Part shown: positions 1-9,086 of the stretch, in pieces
Position numbering within the stretch: position 1 is the first letter of the stretch
Layout of the letters: the number at the start of each line of letters is the position of its first letter
DNA from: Deinococcus betulae
GTDB lineage: Bacteria > Deinococcota > Deinococci > Deinococcales > Deinococcaceae
Assembly: GCF_020166395.1 (NCBI RefSeq)
Contig: NZ_JAIQXU010000004.1
Span: 62,001 to 126,000 of the forward strand
Reading direction: 5' to 3'
DNA: 64,000 bases
Notes under the pieces: model-generated
Seen by the model: the letters and a program-made list of their open reading frames with translations, nothing else
Databases searched by the model: none
What the model was told of the DNA's origin: nothing
Made by a program: the position numbers and the translations under genes

Positions 1-182
1 AGCTTTCTAGAACAATCTTTTATCCCTTTTAGAGCGGCAAGTACTAGTGAAGCGGCATGTCCTAGTGTCCCCTATTCAAGGACGAAATTATTCAACGGGC
101 TATCAACGCCTCACCGAATCGTGTTCAATCGGTCACGACTCACACAGTTCTGTTTTTTTCGTCCACCTCAAGGGGGTCTTGG

Positions 183-1337
183 ATGCGTCTACGTTTTGCT
201 TTTGGTGCTTTATCCGCTGTTTTGCTGCTCGGTGCCTGTAATCAGGTCACACCAGTTGTCGTGACTGATGAGCCTGTTCGCGGTCAGAAAACCGCTGCGC
301 TCACGCCGCAAGTCATCGGTGGAACGCCGAGTGCCACGGGCGCCCGGCCCTATCAAGTGGCGCTCCTGTCGGGTGGCCGGCAATTCTGTGGCGGCACGCT
401 CATCAGCGACCAATGGGTCCTGACCGCCGCGCACTGCGTGTCCGGAACCTCTGTGACCAGCATCAGTGTGCGGGCCGGCAGCCTTTCAGCGACCTCGGGT
501 GGACAACTGAAGACTGTTGCCAGTGGCCGCGTGCACCCCAGCTATACGGACGTGACCCGTGGCTATGACGTGGCGGTCCTACGCGTCGCCTCGCCCTTCA
601 CCCTCGGCAGCACAGTCAGTCCTGCGGCCCTTCCAACCCCGGCCTTTGCGGCGTCGGCCGCTGCGGTGGGCACGATTCAGACGATCAGCGGCTGGGGCAT
701 GACTGTGGGAGGCAACTCAGGCAGCGCCTCGACAGTCCTGCGCGAAGCCAACCTGCCGGTCATCAGCAACGGCAGTTGCGGCAGTCAGTTGGGGCAGACG
801 ATTCCAAACGGCATGATTTGTGGCGACAAAAACTCACAGGGTCAAACCGGCTGCCACGGAGACAGCGGCGGCCCCTTCGCCAGCGTCCGGAACGGGAAGT
901 ACTTCGTCTTTGGCGTCGTGAGCTGGGGCACGCCCAGTGTTTGCAACAAGGCCACAGCGTTTGCGCGCGTAAGCGAGTATCAGCCCTGGATCACCACCAA
1001 CACCGGCGTGCAGCCTCAGGGCGACAGCACCACGCCGCCGCCGAACAGCAAGACCTACACCGGCAGCGTGGGCCAGGGCGCATCCAGTTACCAGCCGGGC
1101 ACCGCTGGCTTCACCTTTGGCGGCGGGGCGATTTCAGGGGCGCTGACGGGGCCCTCGGGAACGGATTTCGACCTGTACCTGCAAAAGCTGTCGGGCAGCA
1201 GCTGGGCAGATGTGGCAGCCAGTGAAGGCAGCACCAGCACAGAGAACCTCAACTATACGGCAGCCAGTGGCACATACCGCTGGCAGGTGTACGGCTACAG
1301 CGGCTCCGGCAGCTACACCCTCACGGAAACCAAGTAA
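183..1337 (+). CDS. Trypsin-like serine protease lipoprotein with C-terminal PPC-like domain
   Basis: 384 aa. The N-terminus is a lipoprotein signal with lipobox LGAC and Cys19, so the protein is probably exported and lipid-anchored. A chymotrypsin-fold S1 domain follows, beginning near IGG (residues 45-47). The triad is visible: His84 in LTAAHC, Asp129 in DVAVLRV and Ser228 in GDSGGP, so it should be active. From about residue 288 a beta-rich module resembling a bacterial pre-peptidase C-terminal (PPC) domain ends the protein; such domains are usually found on secreted proteases. The start is supported by an AAGGGGG Shine-Dalgarno sequence a few bases upstream. The substrate is unknown; nutrient peptide hydrolysis is the simplest inference. 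Confidence 0.92.
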   Translation: MRLRFAFGALSAVLLLGACNQVTPVVVTDEPVRGQKTAALTPQVIGGTPSATGARPYQVALLSGGRQFCGGTLISDQWVLTAAHCVSGTSVTSISVRAGSLSATSGGQLKTVASGRVHPSYTDVTRGYDVAVLRVASPFTLGSTVSPAALPTPAFAASAAAVGTIQTISGWGMTVGGNSGSASTVLREANLPVISNGSCGSQLGQTIPNGMICGDKNSQGQTGCHGDSGGPFASVRNGKYFVFGVVSWGTPSVCNKATAFARVSEYQPWITTNTGVQPQGDSTTPPPNSKTYTGSVGQGASSYQPGTAGFTFGGGAISGALTGPSGTDFDLYLQKLSGSSWADVAASEGSTSTENLNYTAASGTYRWQVYGYSGSGSYTLTETK

Positions 1338-1976
1338 TCCTCGCTCGCTGACGCTTCTGCGGTTCTGTATATCCGGTCTTGCCCCGCTTAGACCGTGCCG
1401 CGCTGAGGCACACGTCACCTGCTCAGGTTCAGCTGGCCCGACCAGCCACTCAGGCCTGAAACAAATCAGACGAGGCGCTGCACCCATATTCAGGTGTGGC
1501 GCCTCGCCTCCTCTTGGGTCTATTCGCAGGATGTGACTACTCACCTTTACCCGCTTCAGAGGTCTTCGACAGTGGGAGAAGCGCTCATGCGTATGCCCCG
1601 CACGGAGCTTTCTCCAGGCCTGGAGCTGGTCAGATCAACAGGCTGGGCTGCTGGCTCACATTGATGCGACGCACCGTCGTCACGTCCTGCATTCAGTACG
1701 TCTCCGATGCTTCCGTCAGACGTTGTGAAAGGTCGACTGAGGTTCTGCCCCTCTCTGCACTCAACAGTCTCTGGCCTTGTGCATCTCCCCTGTTCGTTTG
1801 CGTAGCGCGGAGTGACGCCCTTATCACTTGAGCAAGGTCAGTCTCAACTTGAATGCGGGCGCCGGGCTGCTCTCTCATGCTGAAGATGGACGCGAACCTC
1901 AAACCTACAGGTGCTGAACTGGCTCTTCCGAACTTGACACGCGCGAACCTAACTCCCCCCTCTCACCCATGAGCGC
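1338..1976. other. Intergenic region without convincing gene
   Basis: About 640 nt between the protease and the convergent hydrolase gene. Short open frames exist on both strands, but none has a plausible start site, a recognisable protein or typical codon use. I see no repeat or RNA gene here. Confidence 0.5.
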
Positions 1977-3095
1977 TTAGCGCAGCTGCGCTTTGAGCCA
2001 AGTGGCGATGTCGTTCATGGGCTCCAGGGCCATCGGAGCAAAATTGTCCTGGGTGATTCCGGAGGCTGGGCCCAGACTGTGGCCCAGGCCTGGGTACAGT
2101 TTGAGCGTCGGCCGACCCTGGGCCACCCGAAGGGCCTCGTTCAGCTGCCGTGCAAAGTGGGCACTCACATTGCCGTCGTGTTCACCCTGCACGATCAGAA
2201 GAGGCATCCGGAGTTTGGGGGCCAGAGTGCCCAAGGTCGGCAATGTCGTCTCAGGGGCATACATCGGGGACGCCGCCATAAAAGCCTCATAGAAGCCCAG
2301 AAGTTGCGGTTCGACCTCCCGCTTCAGGTCCAACTGGCCATCTTGATTCGAGTCCAGCAGGGTCGCCAGTTTGGGCTGCGCCGGGGTGCTTGTCCGGTCC
2401 AGCAGGAGGGCGGCCTGTGTCTTGGCCAGGGCGCTGCCAGGTCCCATCAGGGCCTTTAACACACCACCCAGATCAATGAGGCCCTCTCGCGCATAGGGGG
2501 TGAGGTACGCCAGACCGACCGTGCTGAACTGGTTGGCAAACGTGGCCGCAAAGCTGTCAACCACTGGGCCCTGAACAATCAGGCCCTGGGCGCCAATTTC
2601 CTGGGCGAGCGCAGCCGCCACCACGCTGCCTTCGCTCCAGCCGTACACGAACACCTGCCCGCCGTTAATTCCCGGCTGCTTCAGGGCCACTTGCAAGGCG
2701 GTGCGGGCATCGCCCAGAAGATCGGTCATTCGGAGGCGGGCGTAACCCTCCTGGGCAGCCTGAAAGGTGGCTGGGTTGAGGGCCTGCGCGGCGTGACGCT
2801 TGTCGTAGCGCATGACCGCAAACCCCTGACGTGCCAGGGCCTGCGCCAGGTCGCCCATTGACCCCTGCACCATTCCGCCCGGCGTCAGGAAACTCCCGTT
2901 GCGGTCTTCAGGGCCTGTGCCCTGAATCAGCAGGACCAGGGGCGCGGCCTTGCCGTCATCAGGTTGGAGCAGTTCGGCGCCGCTGGGCGTCCCCCCGAAA
3001 TTGAGTGTGAGGGGTTGTGAACGGACAGCGCCTGAAGCCTCCGACCACGCCGTGCAGAGAGCGAGTGCCAGGGTCAAGGCCAGGGTGGGGTTCAT
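1977..3095 (-). CDS. Exported alpha/beta hydrolase
   Basis: 372 aa with an N-terminal signal peptide (about residues 1-23). The oxyanion-region motif IQGTGPEDRNG (58-68) and nucleophile elbow GWSEG (Ser154) mark an alpha/beta hydrolase of the dienelactone hydrolase/acyl peptidase type. A late YPGLGHSLG supplies the probable catalytic His, with an EHDG-like acid shortly before it. It is probably a secreted or periplasmic esterase or peptidase with unknown substrate. A TAGCGT -10 hexamer lies 6 nt before the ATG, suggesting a leaderless mRNA. It is divergent from the winged-helix gene, with only 30 nt between the two start codons, so it may be that regulator's target. Confidence 0.88.
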   Translation of the reverse strand: MNPTLALTLALALCTAWSEASGAVRSQPLTLNFGGTPSGAELLQPDDGKAAPLVLLIQGTGPEDRNGSFLTPGGMVQGSMGDLAQALARQGFAVMRYDKRHAAQALNPATFQAAQEGYARLRMTDLLGDARTALQVALKQPGINGGQVFVYGWSEGSVVAAALAQEIGAQGLIVQGPVVDSFAATFANQFSTVGLAYLTPYAREGLIDLGGVLKALMGPGSALAKTQAALLLDRTSTPAQPKLATLLDSNQDGQLDLKREVEPQLLGFYEAFMAASPMYAPETTLPTLGTLAPKLRMPLLIVQGEHDGNVSAHFARQLNEALRVAQGRPTLKLYPGLGHSLGPASGITQDNFAPMALEPMNDIATWLKAQLR

Positions 3096-3101
3096 GCCTC
3101 T

Positions 3102-3118
3102 ACGCTAGGCCGTAGGCT
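3102..3118. promoter_or_regulatory. Divergent leaderless promoters for hydrolase and winged-helix genes
   Basis: In the 30-nt gap between two divergent ATGs, the minus strand carries TAGCGT (3107-3102) 6 nt before the hydrolase start. The plus strand carries TAGGCT (3113-3118) 7 nt before the regulator start. The two -10 hexamers are 5 nt apart, so each -35 region must fall inside the opposite gene. Assignment is by pattern only. Confidence 0.55.
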
Positions 3119-3125
3119 ACTTGCC

Positions 3126-3779
3126 ATGACAGCCCTTCAGGGAAGTAGCTTGCCGGAAGGTACGGTTACTGTGTGGGACGAGGCCCAGGCGGCCGTGATC
3201 ACCACTCGGACAGAGCTGCGCCGCCTGAGCCCTTTCATGGGGCGTGCCTGCACCGTGACTCAGGCAGCCACCGCACTGGGGCTGGGTGTGACGGCCACCT
3301 ACAAACTGGTTCAGCGGTACGTCCGTCTGGGCCTGGTGTGGGAAAGTCACTGCGAGGAGCGGGCGGGACGAGCCCTGCGGTTTTACCAGGCGCCCCCGGC
3401 TTTCTATGTGCCGTTCAGCGTGCGGCCCTTTGAAGAGATGGGACGGCTCAACCGCGCCGCTCAGTTGCACGAATTTGAACAGAATTTGCAGCGGGCCATG
3501 AATACGCGCGCCTGGACGCAGTGGGGCACCCTGACCTGCGCCACGCCTGCGGGAGACTGGTACTACGAGTTTGTCTCCCAGGATGGCAGGGTCTTTCAGC
3601 CACAGGCCGATGAATCGCCCCGCATCCTGGCGGGTTGGAACCGGGTGTCAATGACATCAGCGGAAGCCCAGACACTTCAGCAGCAACTGTTGGCCCTGGT
3701 TCGCCCCTACTTCAACCGGCCAGAACAAGGTGAGACCTATCAGTTAGGGGTGTTTCTGTCACCAGAGCGGGTGCAGTGA
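3126..3779 (+). CDS. Winged helix-turn-helix regulator-like protein
   Basis: 217 aa. Residues about 35-80 form a helix-turn-helix: TVTQAATALGLG, then TATYKLVQRYVRLGLV, followed by a basic wing and YQAPPAFYVPF. This is like ArsR/winged-helix proteins. The remainder has aromatic-rich segments (GDWYYEFVSQDG) with no family I recognise, perhaps a ligand or dimerisation domain. It is read divergently from the hydrolase gene with promoters that must interfere, so local control of the hydrolase is plausible but unproven. Leaderless start: TAGGCT 7 nt before ATG. Confidence 0.75.
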   Translation: MTALQGSSLPEGTVTVWDEAQAAVITTRTELRRLSPFMGRACTVTQAATALGLGVTATYKLVQRYVRLGLVWESHCEERAGRALRFYQAPPAFYVPFSVRPFEEMGRLNRAAQLHEFEQNLQRAMNTRAWTQWGTLTCATPAGDWYYEFVSQDGRVFQPQADESPRILAGWNRVSMTSAEAQTLQQQLLALVRPYFNRPEQGETYQLGVFLSPERVQ

Positions 3780-3953
3780 TTCCCCCTGATCGCAACGCTA
3801 GTCCACTTCACAGCTTGGCTGGCAGAGCAAATCCCCGGCGGGTTCTCAAGTGGAGCAGCGAAAGCCTACCCTGACCACCGACGGATGGACACGGCTTCCA
3901 ATCGGAAGCGGCGGCCGAGACACTTCAGCCGCTACTGTCACGATTTTTTAGAC

Positions 3954-5876
3954 TTAATGCATCGTCTTGGTCACTGCCGCCTCTTCGGCAGGGTCAGTCA
4001 GCGGCGGCCCGCTTTCATGCAGGACGTGTTCCAAGGCCCTGACCACCTGCGGATCAAAGTGCTGACCGGCCTGCGTTTGAATCTCAGCCAGGGCCGCCGC
4101 CTGAGACCACGCCCGCTTGTAGGGCCGCTCGCTCATCAGGGCGTCGAGCACATCGGCCACGGCCACGATGCGTCCACTGATGGGAATCTGCTCGCCGCAC
4201 AGACCCGCCGGATAGCCGCTGCCGTCCCACCGCTCATGATGCGTCCGGGCAATTTCTTCTGCCAGGACCACCAACGGACTCTGACCTCCAGACAAGATAT
4301 TGGAGCCTATCAGGCAGTGAGTTTTGACGACCTCAAACTCGTCGGGCGTGAGGCGGCCGGGTTTGAGTAAAATACTGTCTGAAACCCCGATCTTCCCGAC
4401 ATCGTGCATCGGTGCGGCTCGCCGGAGTAACTGCACTTCCTCGGGCGACAAGCCCAACTGGGCTGCTATCCCAGCGGCAGTTTCTCCCACCCGCGTCATG
4501 TGTTCCCCCGTGTCATCGTCCCGGTATTCTGCGGCCCGGGCCAGCCGTTCTAGTACCTCCACCTGCGCCGCTTCGACTCGACTTCTAAGCAGCGTGTTGT
4601 GCTCTTGAATCGTCGTTTCCGATACCTTGCGCTCGGTAATGTCGATGGCCACGCCAATCAGCCCCGTCAGCGTGCCATCGGGCCCCCACGCTGGAAGCTT
4701 GGAGGACCAGAACGTCCGGCGCGCCCCATCAGGCAACTGGTCCGTGACTTCGTAAGTGATGCCCTGGGCCTGCTCAAGAACCTGTTCATCTCGGAGGCGC
4801 GAAGCACTTGCGACCTCTGCGCCAAACAGCTCATCATCTGTCCGTCCCAGAATGTCCTCTACCAGGCGGCCAATTTGCGCTGCACCTGCCTCATTAATCA
4901 TGGTGTAACGCCGCGCCTGATCTTTAACGAAAATGGCCTCTGGAACCGTGTCAACCACAGCCCGGAGCAGGCGGTTGCTGCTTTCAATGGCGCTCTGGGC
5001 GGCCTCCACATCCGTGAGATCGCGCAGGGACGCCGTGAACAGCCGTTCATTGGGCAAGTCCAGCGCCGTGATGGCCAGCTCGCAGGGAAAAGTCTCTCCC
5101 GTGCGCCGCAGGGCGGTCAAGTGCAGGCGCCGGCCCAGGACAGGTCCTTCGCCCGTTCTCAGGTAGTGGGCCAGGCCACGCTGATGTGCGTCTCGCCATT
5201 CGGGGGGAATGATGTGGGCCGCCAACTCCTGGCCAATCAGCTCTTCACGGCGGTAGCCAAATAGACGCTCTGCCGCCGGATTCCACTCCGTGACCTTTCC
5301 GTGTTCGTCCATGACAATGACGGCGTCAAGTGAGGAGTTGAGCACCGCCGCGTGGACCGCTTCCTGGTGGGTCAGCCGCGCCAGCGTGCGCCGCAGTTCT
5401 AACTCGCTGACGACACTATCGGCCAGGTGCTGCAGCATCTGACACTCATCTGGTGTCAATGGCGCGCGGGGTTTCTGGTCAAGGATACACAGGGTGCCCA
5501 GCTTCTGGCCGTCTGGTGTGACCAGAGGCGCCCCCGCGTAAAAGCGGATGTGCAGCTCACCTGTGACCAGCGGATTGTCCACGAAACGCGGGTCTTGCCG
5601 GGCATCTGGAACAACGAGTATCCCGTCCTGTTCCAGGGCATGCGCACAGAATGAAACCGAACGGGACGTCTCCCGAAAGTCCAGCCCGTAACAGGCTTTG
5701 AACCATTGTCGCTCAGCGTCAACGAGTGACACGAGGGCCATGGGCGCCTGAAAAAAGGCACTCGCCAGACGAACGGCGCGGTCATAGACCGCTTCCGGGG
5801 GCGTATCAAGAATCTGATAGGACTTCAGAGCCAGGAGGCGCGCCGCCTCAGTCTGTCGCTGGGCGTCTGCACTCAT
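3954..5876 (-). CDS. GAF-PAS-PAS-HD-GYP cyclic-di-GMP phosphodiesterase
   Basis: 640 aa, without membrane segments. The order is: GAF domain (about 20-165), PAS (about 175-290, with WNPAAERLFGYRREELIG), second PAS/PAC (about 300-420, ending at IGVAIDITERK) and HD-GYP (about 430-620). The HD-GYP domain shows the metal-binding MHDVGKIG and the signature HHERWDGSGYPAGL, so c-di-GMP hydrolysis is expected. GAF and PAS suggest cytoplasmic sensing of a ligand or redox state. TATGCT lies 6 nt before the ATG, giving its own leaderless promoter. A GGDEF cyclase gene sits just upstream on the same strand, so the two may form a make/break pair. Confidence 0.93.
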   Translation of the reverse strand: MSADAQRQTEAARLLALKSYQILDTPPEAVYDRAVRLASAFFQAPMALVSLVDAERQWFKACYGLDFRETSRSVSFCAHALEQDGILVVPDARQDPRFVDNPLVTGELHIRFYAGAPLVTPDGQKLGTLCILDQKPRAPLTPDECQMLQHLADSVVSELELRRTLARLTHQEAVHAAVLNSSLDAVIVMDEHGKVTEWNPAAERLFGYRREELIGQELAAHIIPPEWRDAHQRGLAHYLRTGEGPVLGRRLHLTALRRTGETFPCELAITALDLPNERLFTASLRDLTDVEAAQSAIESSNRLLRAVVDTVPEAIFVKDQARRYTMINEAGAAQIGRLVEDILGRTDDELFGAEVASASRLRDEQVLEQAQGITYEVTDQLPDGARRTFWSSKLPAWGPDGTLTGLIGVAIDITERKVSETTIQEHNTLLRSRVEAAQVEVLERLARAAEYRDDDTGEHMTRVGETAAGIAAQLGLSPEEVQLLRRAAPMHDVGKIGVSDSILLKPGRLTPDEFEVVKTHCLIGSNILSGGQSPLVVLAEEIARTHHERWDGSGYPAGLCGEQIPISGRIVAVADVLDALMSERPYKRAWSQAAALAEIQTQAGQHFDPQVVRALEHVLHESGPPLTDPAEEAAVTKTMH

Positions 5877-6022
5877 GGACTAAGCATAGAAAACTGGCCT
5901 TTCAGAAGCCTCACGGCCCGCTGATTCATGAAGTCTTAAACGGTTCAGGCCAATTGTAGGTTGAAGCAGGAATGAGGCAACTCTGCTTCTCCTGGCAGCC
6001 TCGCTACCACCGCTTTAAGGAC

Positions 6023-7519
6023 TCAACCTGCCCGCCGCCGCGCCTTCTGGGCGTACATACGTTCATCGGCAAGCCCCAGAAGCGCTTCACCAACACCCTC
6101 ATGCGGAAAATACGCCGCTCCGACACTGGCCCCCAGCTCGGGAAAGCCCCGCGCCTGCACATCTCGCACGATACTGGCGACCCGCTCGTGAACGGCTGGT
6201 TCGCCCTCCGCCGCGCTGTGGGCCAGCAGCAGCGCAAATTCATCTCCTCCCAGGCGGTAGGCGCGGTCCTCGGGACGGAAAGCCCCAGGCAGCGCGCGCC
6301 CAAAGGCCGAGAGGAGCGCGTCGCCGTGGGCATGGCCCTGACGGTCATTGACGGCTTTCAGGCCGTCCAAATCAATCATGACGACCGCCAGTGTCAGCCC
6401 ATGACGCTGGGCACGTGCCGTTTCACGAACCAGATCCGTTTCGAAGGCGCGGCGGTTGGCCAGGCCGGTCAGTGTGTCCTCATGGGCCAGGCGCTGTGCA
6501 AGGGCATGCTCTTGCGCGCGGGTGGTCACGTCACGCGCCACCACGGCTTGCCCCAGGGTGTTGCCCCATGCGTTGCGTACCGTTGACAGGCGCAACTCCC
6601 ACACCTCGCGGCCGGGGCGCCACTCGGCGGTGCGACCCTCGACCATCTGTGGCCAACTCTGAAACACGTCACCTATCTGTGCGCCGCGCAGTTCGGGAGC
6701 AGGGCGGCCAGCCAGCCGGAGGGCACGCTCATTGATATCCAGAATCCGGTTATGGGCATCCAGGACGAAAACCGCATCTGTGAGCTGTTCGACGACCTGA
6801 CGGTGAGCGAGCGGCGCCACTCGGAGCAGCCCGTAGCGCCTCATGCTCCAGGCAACAGGCAGTAAACACAGCGCGAAAAAAACCGGTGCAGGCGCCACGC
6901 CTCCAGGCAAAACCGGAATGCCCAGGAGAAAAGCGGTGTTGACCGCGTTAGGCACCAGTACGGTCAACAGCATCACGAGGCTCTGGGCGCGGTCAGAGCG
7001 TTGCCCAGAGCGCCAGGTGGAGAGCAGCCGCCAGGCGCCCCACACCAGTAGCACGTTGGGATAAGCCACGATCAGGAGCCAGTACAGCGGCATGCGCTCG
7101 ACCTGGCCCCAGGTGGGGACCGTGCCTGGCGGGAAGCGCCAGATCAGACTGTGCTGCTCATTGGTCCAGAGCAGCACGAGGGCCAGGTAGGGCACCACCA
7201 GCAGGGGCAGGAGCCGCGAGAGGGGCAGAGGTTCAGGAAGTGGCCGCAAGTAGCGCAGGACCAGGGCCAGCCACGCGACAGGAATGGTCAGAATGCCCAG
7301 GAACTGCACCAGGCCCCACCGCCACCGGTCCTGCGCGTCACTGGCCGTAAGGGACAGAATGTCGCCAATCAGCCACACACAAATCCCCAGAAGAACCGCC
7401 AGGAACGCCCGCTGAAGAGGCTGTCCCAGGCGGTGCAGAATGCTCCCAGCCATCAGGAGAGTACCTGACAACGCCAGCAGCGGCAGCAGCGTGGCAGAGG
7501 TCAGGGTGTAGGTCGTCAT
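6023..7519 (-). CDS. Membrane GGDEF diguanylate cyclase (7TM-PAS-GGDEF)
   Basis: 498 aa. The first 215 residues contain about seven hydrophobic helices of the histidine-kinase N-terminal 7TM type, then a PAS domain (about 225-330), then GGDEF (about 340-495). The active-site signature is intact (RLGGDEFALLL). An RxxD product-inhibition site (RPED) lies exactly five residues before GGDEF, as in feedback-inhibited cyclases. Expected role: membrane-anchored synthesis of c-di-GMP. The HD-GYP gene follows after 146 nt. No clear Shine-Dalgarno sequence or close -10 was seen at the ATG. Confidence 0.93.
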   Translation of the reverse strand: MTTYTLTSATLLPLLALSGTLLMAGSILHRLGQPLQRAFLAVLLGICVWLIGDILSLTASDAQDRWRWGLVQFLGILTIPVAWLALVLRYLRPLPEPLPLSRLLPLLVVPYLALVLLWTNEQHSLIWRFPPGTVPTWGQVERMPLYWLLIVAYPNVLLVWGAWRLLSTWRSGQRSDRAQSLVMLLTVLVPNAVNTAFLLGIPVLPGGVAPAPVFFALCLLPVAWSMRRYGLLRVAPLAHRQVVEQLTDAVFVLDAHNRILDINERALRLAGRPAPELRGAQIGDVFQSWPQMVEGRTAEWRPGREVWELRLSTVRNAWGNTLGQAVVARDVTTRAQEHALAQRLAHEDTLTGLANRRAFETDLVRETARAQRHGLTLAVVMIDLDGLKAVNDRQGHAHGDALLSAFGRALPGAFRPEDRAYRLGGDEFALLLAHSAAEGEPAVHERVASIVRDVQARGFPELGASVGAAYFPHEGVGEALLGLADERMYAQKARRRAG

Positions 7520-8266
7520 GGGTCAGCCGGGAAGGTGAGCGCAGCTTAGGACGAGGCGACTTGCGAAAGTCTCACCGAGGGTGGCCGGCTTCTTCTCTGA
7601 AGGCTGGAGAAAGCCTGCCCTGACGGCGCAGGGTGGCAGGTACCTTTCCAACCACTCGCCGACTCCCTCTCCGCCTAGATGAAGGACAGAATGACTCGGT
7701 TGGGGCGAGGGCCTCACCTGTGCAGCAAATTGGCAGAGCCGCAGTCCAGGTGCGGGCATATTTTGACCGGTTGACGAGCCTGTGGCCTGTACTCCACCAG
7801 GCTAAAAAAGGCCTCTGGTGGCCCACTAAAGTCAGGCCGGGATTACCCCAGACTCACCCTCGGGCTGCGGCTGTGATGCGGTCAGTTGCCGCGCGAGTGG
7901 CTTCCGGCTGCTGCTCTGGTGCCTGAACCAACGACGCCAGGCTGTTTGCCCCTTTGGGGACAGGCTCCTGCTTCACCGCGCGCCAATGAAGTGATTTCAT
8001 ACGCCATTGTACTTAGACGAGGAGGGCGTGACCAGGTTCGGCACAGGCTGCTTTCTACCTTCGGGATGGACGAAGCGTGTGCTCCACGATCAAATAGGTC
8101 TGGCACCTCTGACAGTTGAGGACCAGACAACAGGTCGCCTGAACCTACGACCTCGGCGCTTTTTCTCAAAGCCAAGCACTTGCCATGACGAGTGCATTGT
8201 TCTCTGCCATGCCAGGCGGCCTGCGCAATAACGGTCCATTAACGTTAAAAGGTCAACACTCCCCGC
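7520..8266. other. Long intergenic stretch, no convincing gene
   Basis: About 750 nt with only short open frames that look random. A hairpin is possible at 7794-7821, with 7-bp arms CCACCAG/CTGGTGG around an A-rich loop. It does not sit at a gene end, so its role is unclear. Confidence 0.45.
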
Positions 8267-8626
8267 ATGGACTCTCTCCGAGTCAAACTCACCACCGGCT
8301 ATATCTCCGCACGGCTGTATCTCCTGATCTCCGTCACGAACTCAGGTGATGACACCGTTCCTGTGGTTCGCACCATCACTCTTCAGGGCAATGCCGCCCA
8401 CTTCATTGACCTTCCTCTCGATTCCACCCTGGGGATTACCACGACCCGGCCACTGCCAGCGCTGCTCTATCCCGGCGACCGCCTCCTTATGTCCTTACCG
8501 TTTCAGGCACTCACTCAGTTGGAGCCCCACTTCTTCCTGCCTCTTCAAGTCAGCGCGCATGTCCGGGACATGACTGGAGAGACCTTCAGCAGCCTGCCAG
8601 TTACACTTCACGCTCCTACGGAATAG
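8267..8626 (+). CDS. Small hypothetical beta-rich protein
   Basis: 119 aa, no family recognised. The alternating hydrophobic pattern (ARLYLLISVTNSGDDTVPV, then FFLPLQVSAHVRD) suggests an immunoglobulin-like beta sandwich. There is no signal peptide or membrane segment. AACACT lies 6 nt before the ATG, matching the leaderless start pattern used by other genes in the window. This supports it as a real gene in an otherwise empty area. Confidence 0.6.
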   Translation: MDSLRVKLTTGYISARLYLLISVTNSGDDTVPVVRTITLQGNAAHFIDLPLDSTLGITTTRPLPALLYPGDRLLMSLPFQALTQLEPHFFLPLQVSAHVRDMTGETFSSLPVTLHAPTE

Positions 8627-9086
8627 AGGAAAGCCTGCCGCTCTCAAGCACGGATGGCTCAAGTCAGGATTTGCGCCTGTTTCCATTTACTTCTGCCTGG
8701 GTCAATGCCAATCCATCAGAGTGTCTGGCGAGCGCAAAGCGCCAGTTTCCAGGCGTGAGGGATTCCGAAGGGTCAACATGGAGCCAGCCGCTGCACCTAC
8801 ACCGCGTTCAACCCGTATTCATAGACGGTGAGACTGGGCTGCCGCGCTGCGAATGGCGCCTGCCACGAAGTGTTCCCCGTCCTGGTCAGCGCCACTGGGG
8901 ACAAGCAGGCCAGAGATTCCAGCAAAAGCGAACCACGCCTCCAGTAGACCACCAGGCCCTGTTGAGGAGAACCTGAGCACCACATGCGACCTCATGGCGA
9001 TCTCTTGCCAATAAGGTGAGCCTCTAACTGAGGCGATCAGATCTCAAGCAGTCCAGGGGAACTCCGGCCTACACGCTCTTTGCAGC
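8627..9086. other. Intergenic region without recognised feature
   Basis: About 460 nt between the 119-aa gene and the convergent metallo-hydrolase. Open frames here are short and lack plausible starts or recognisable protein. Confidence 0.45.
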
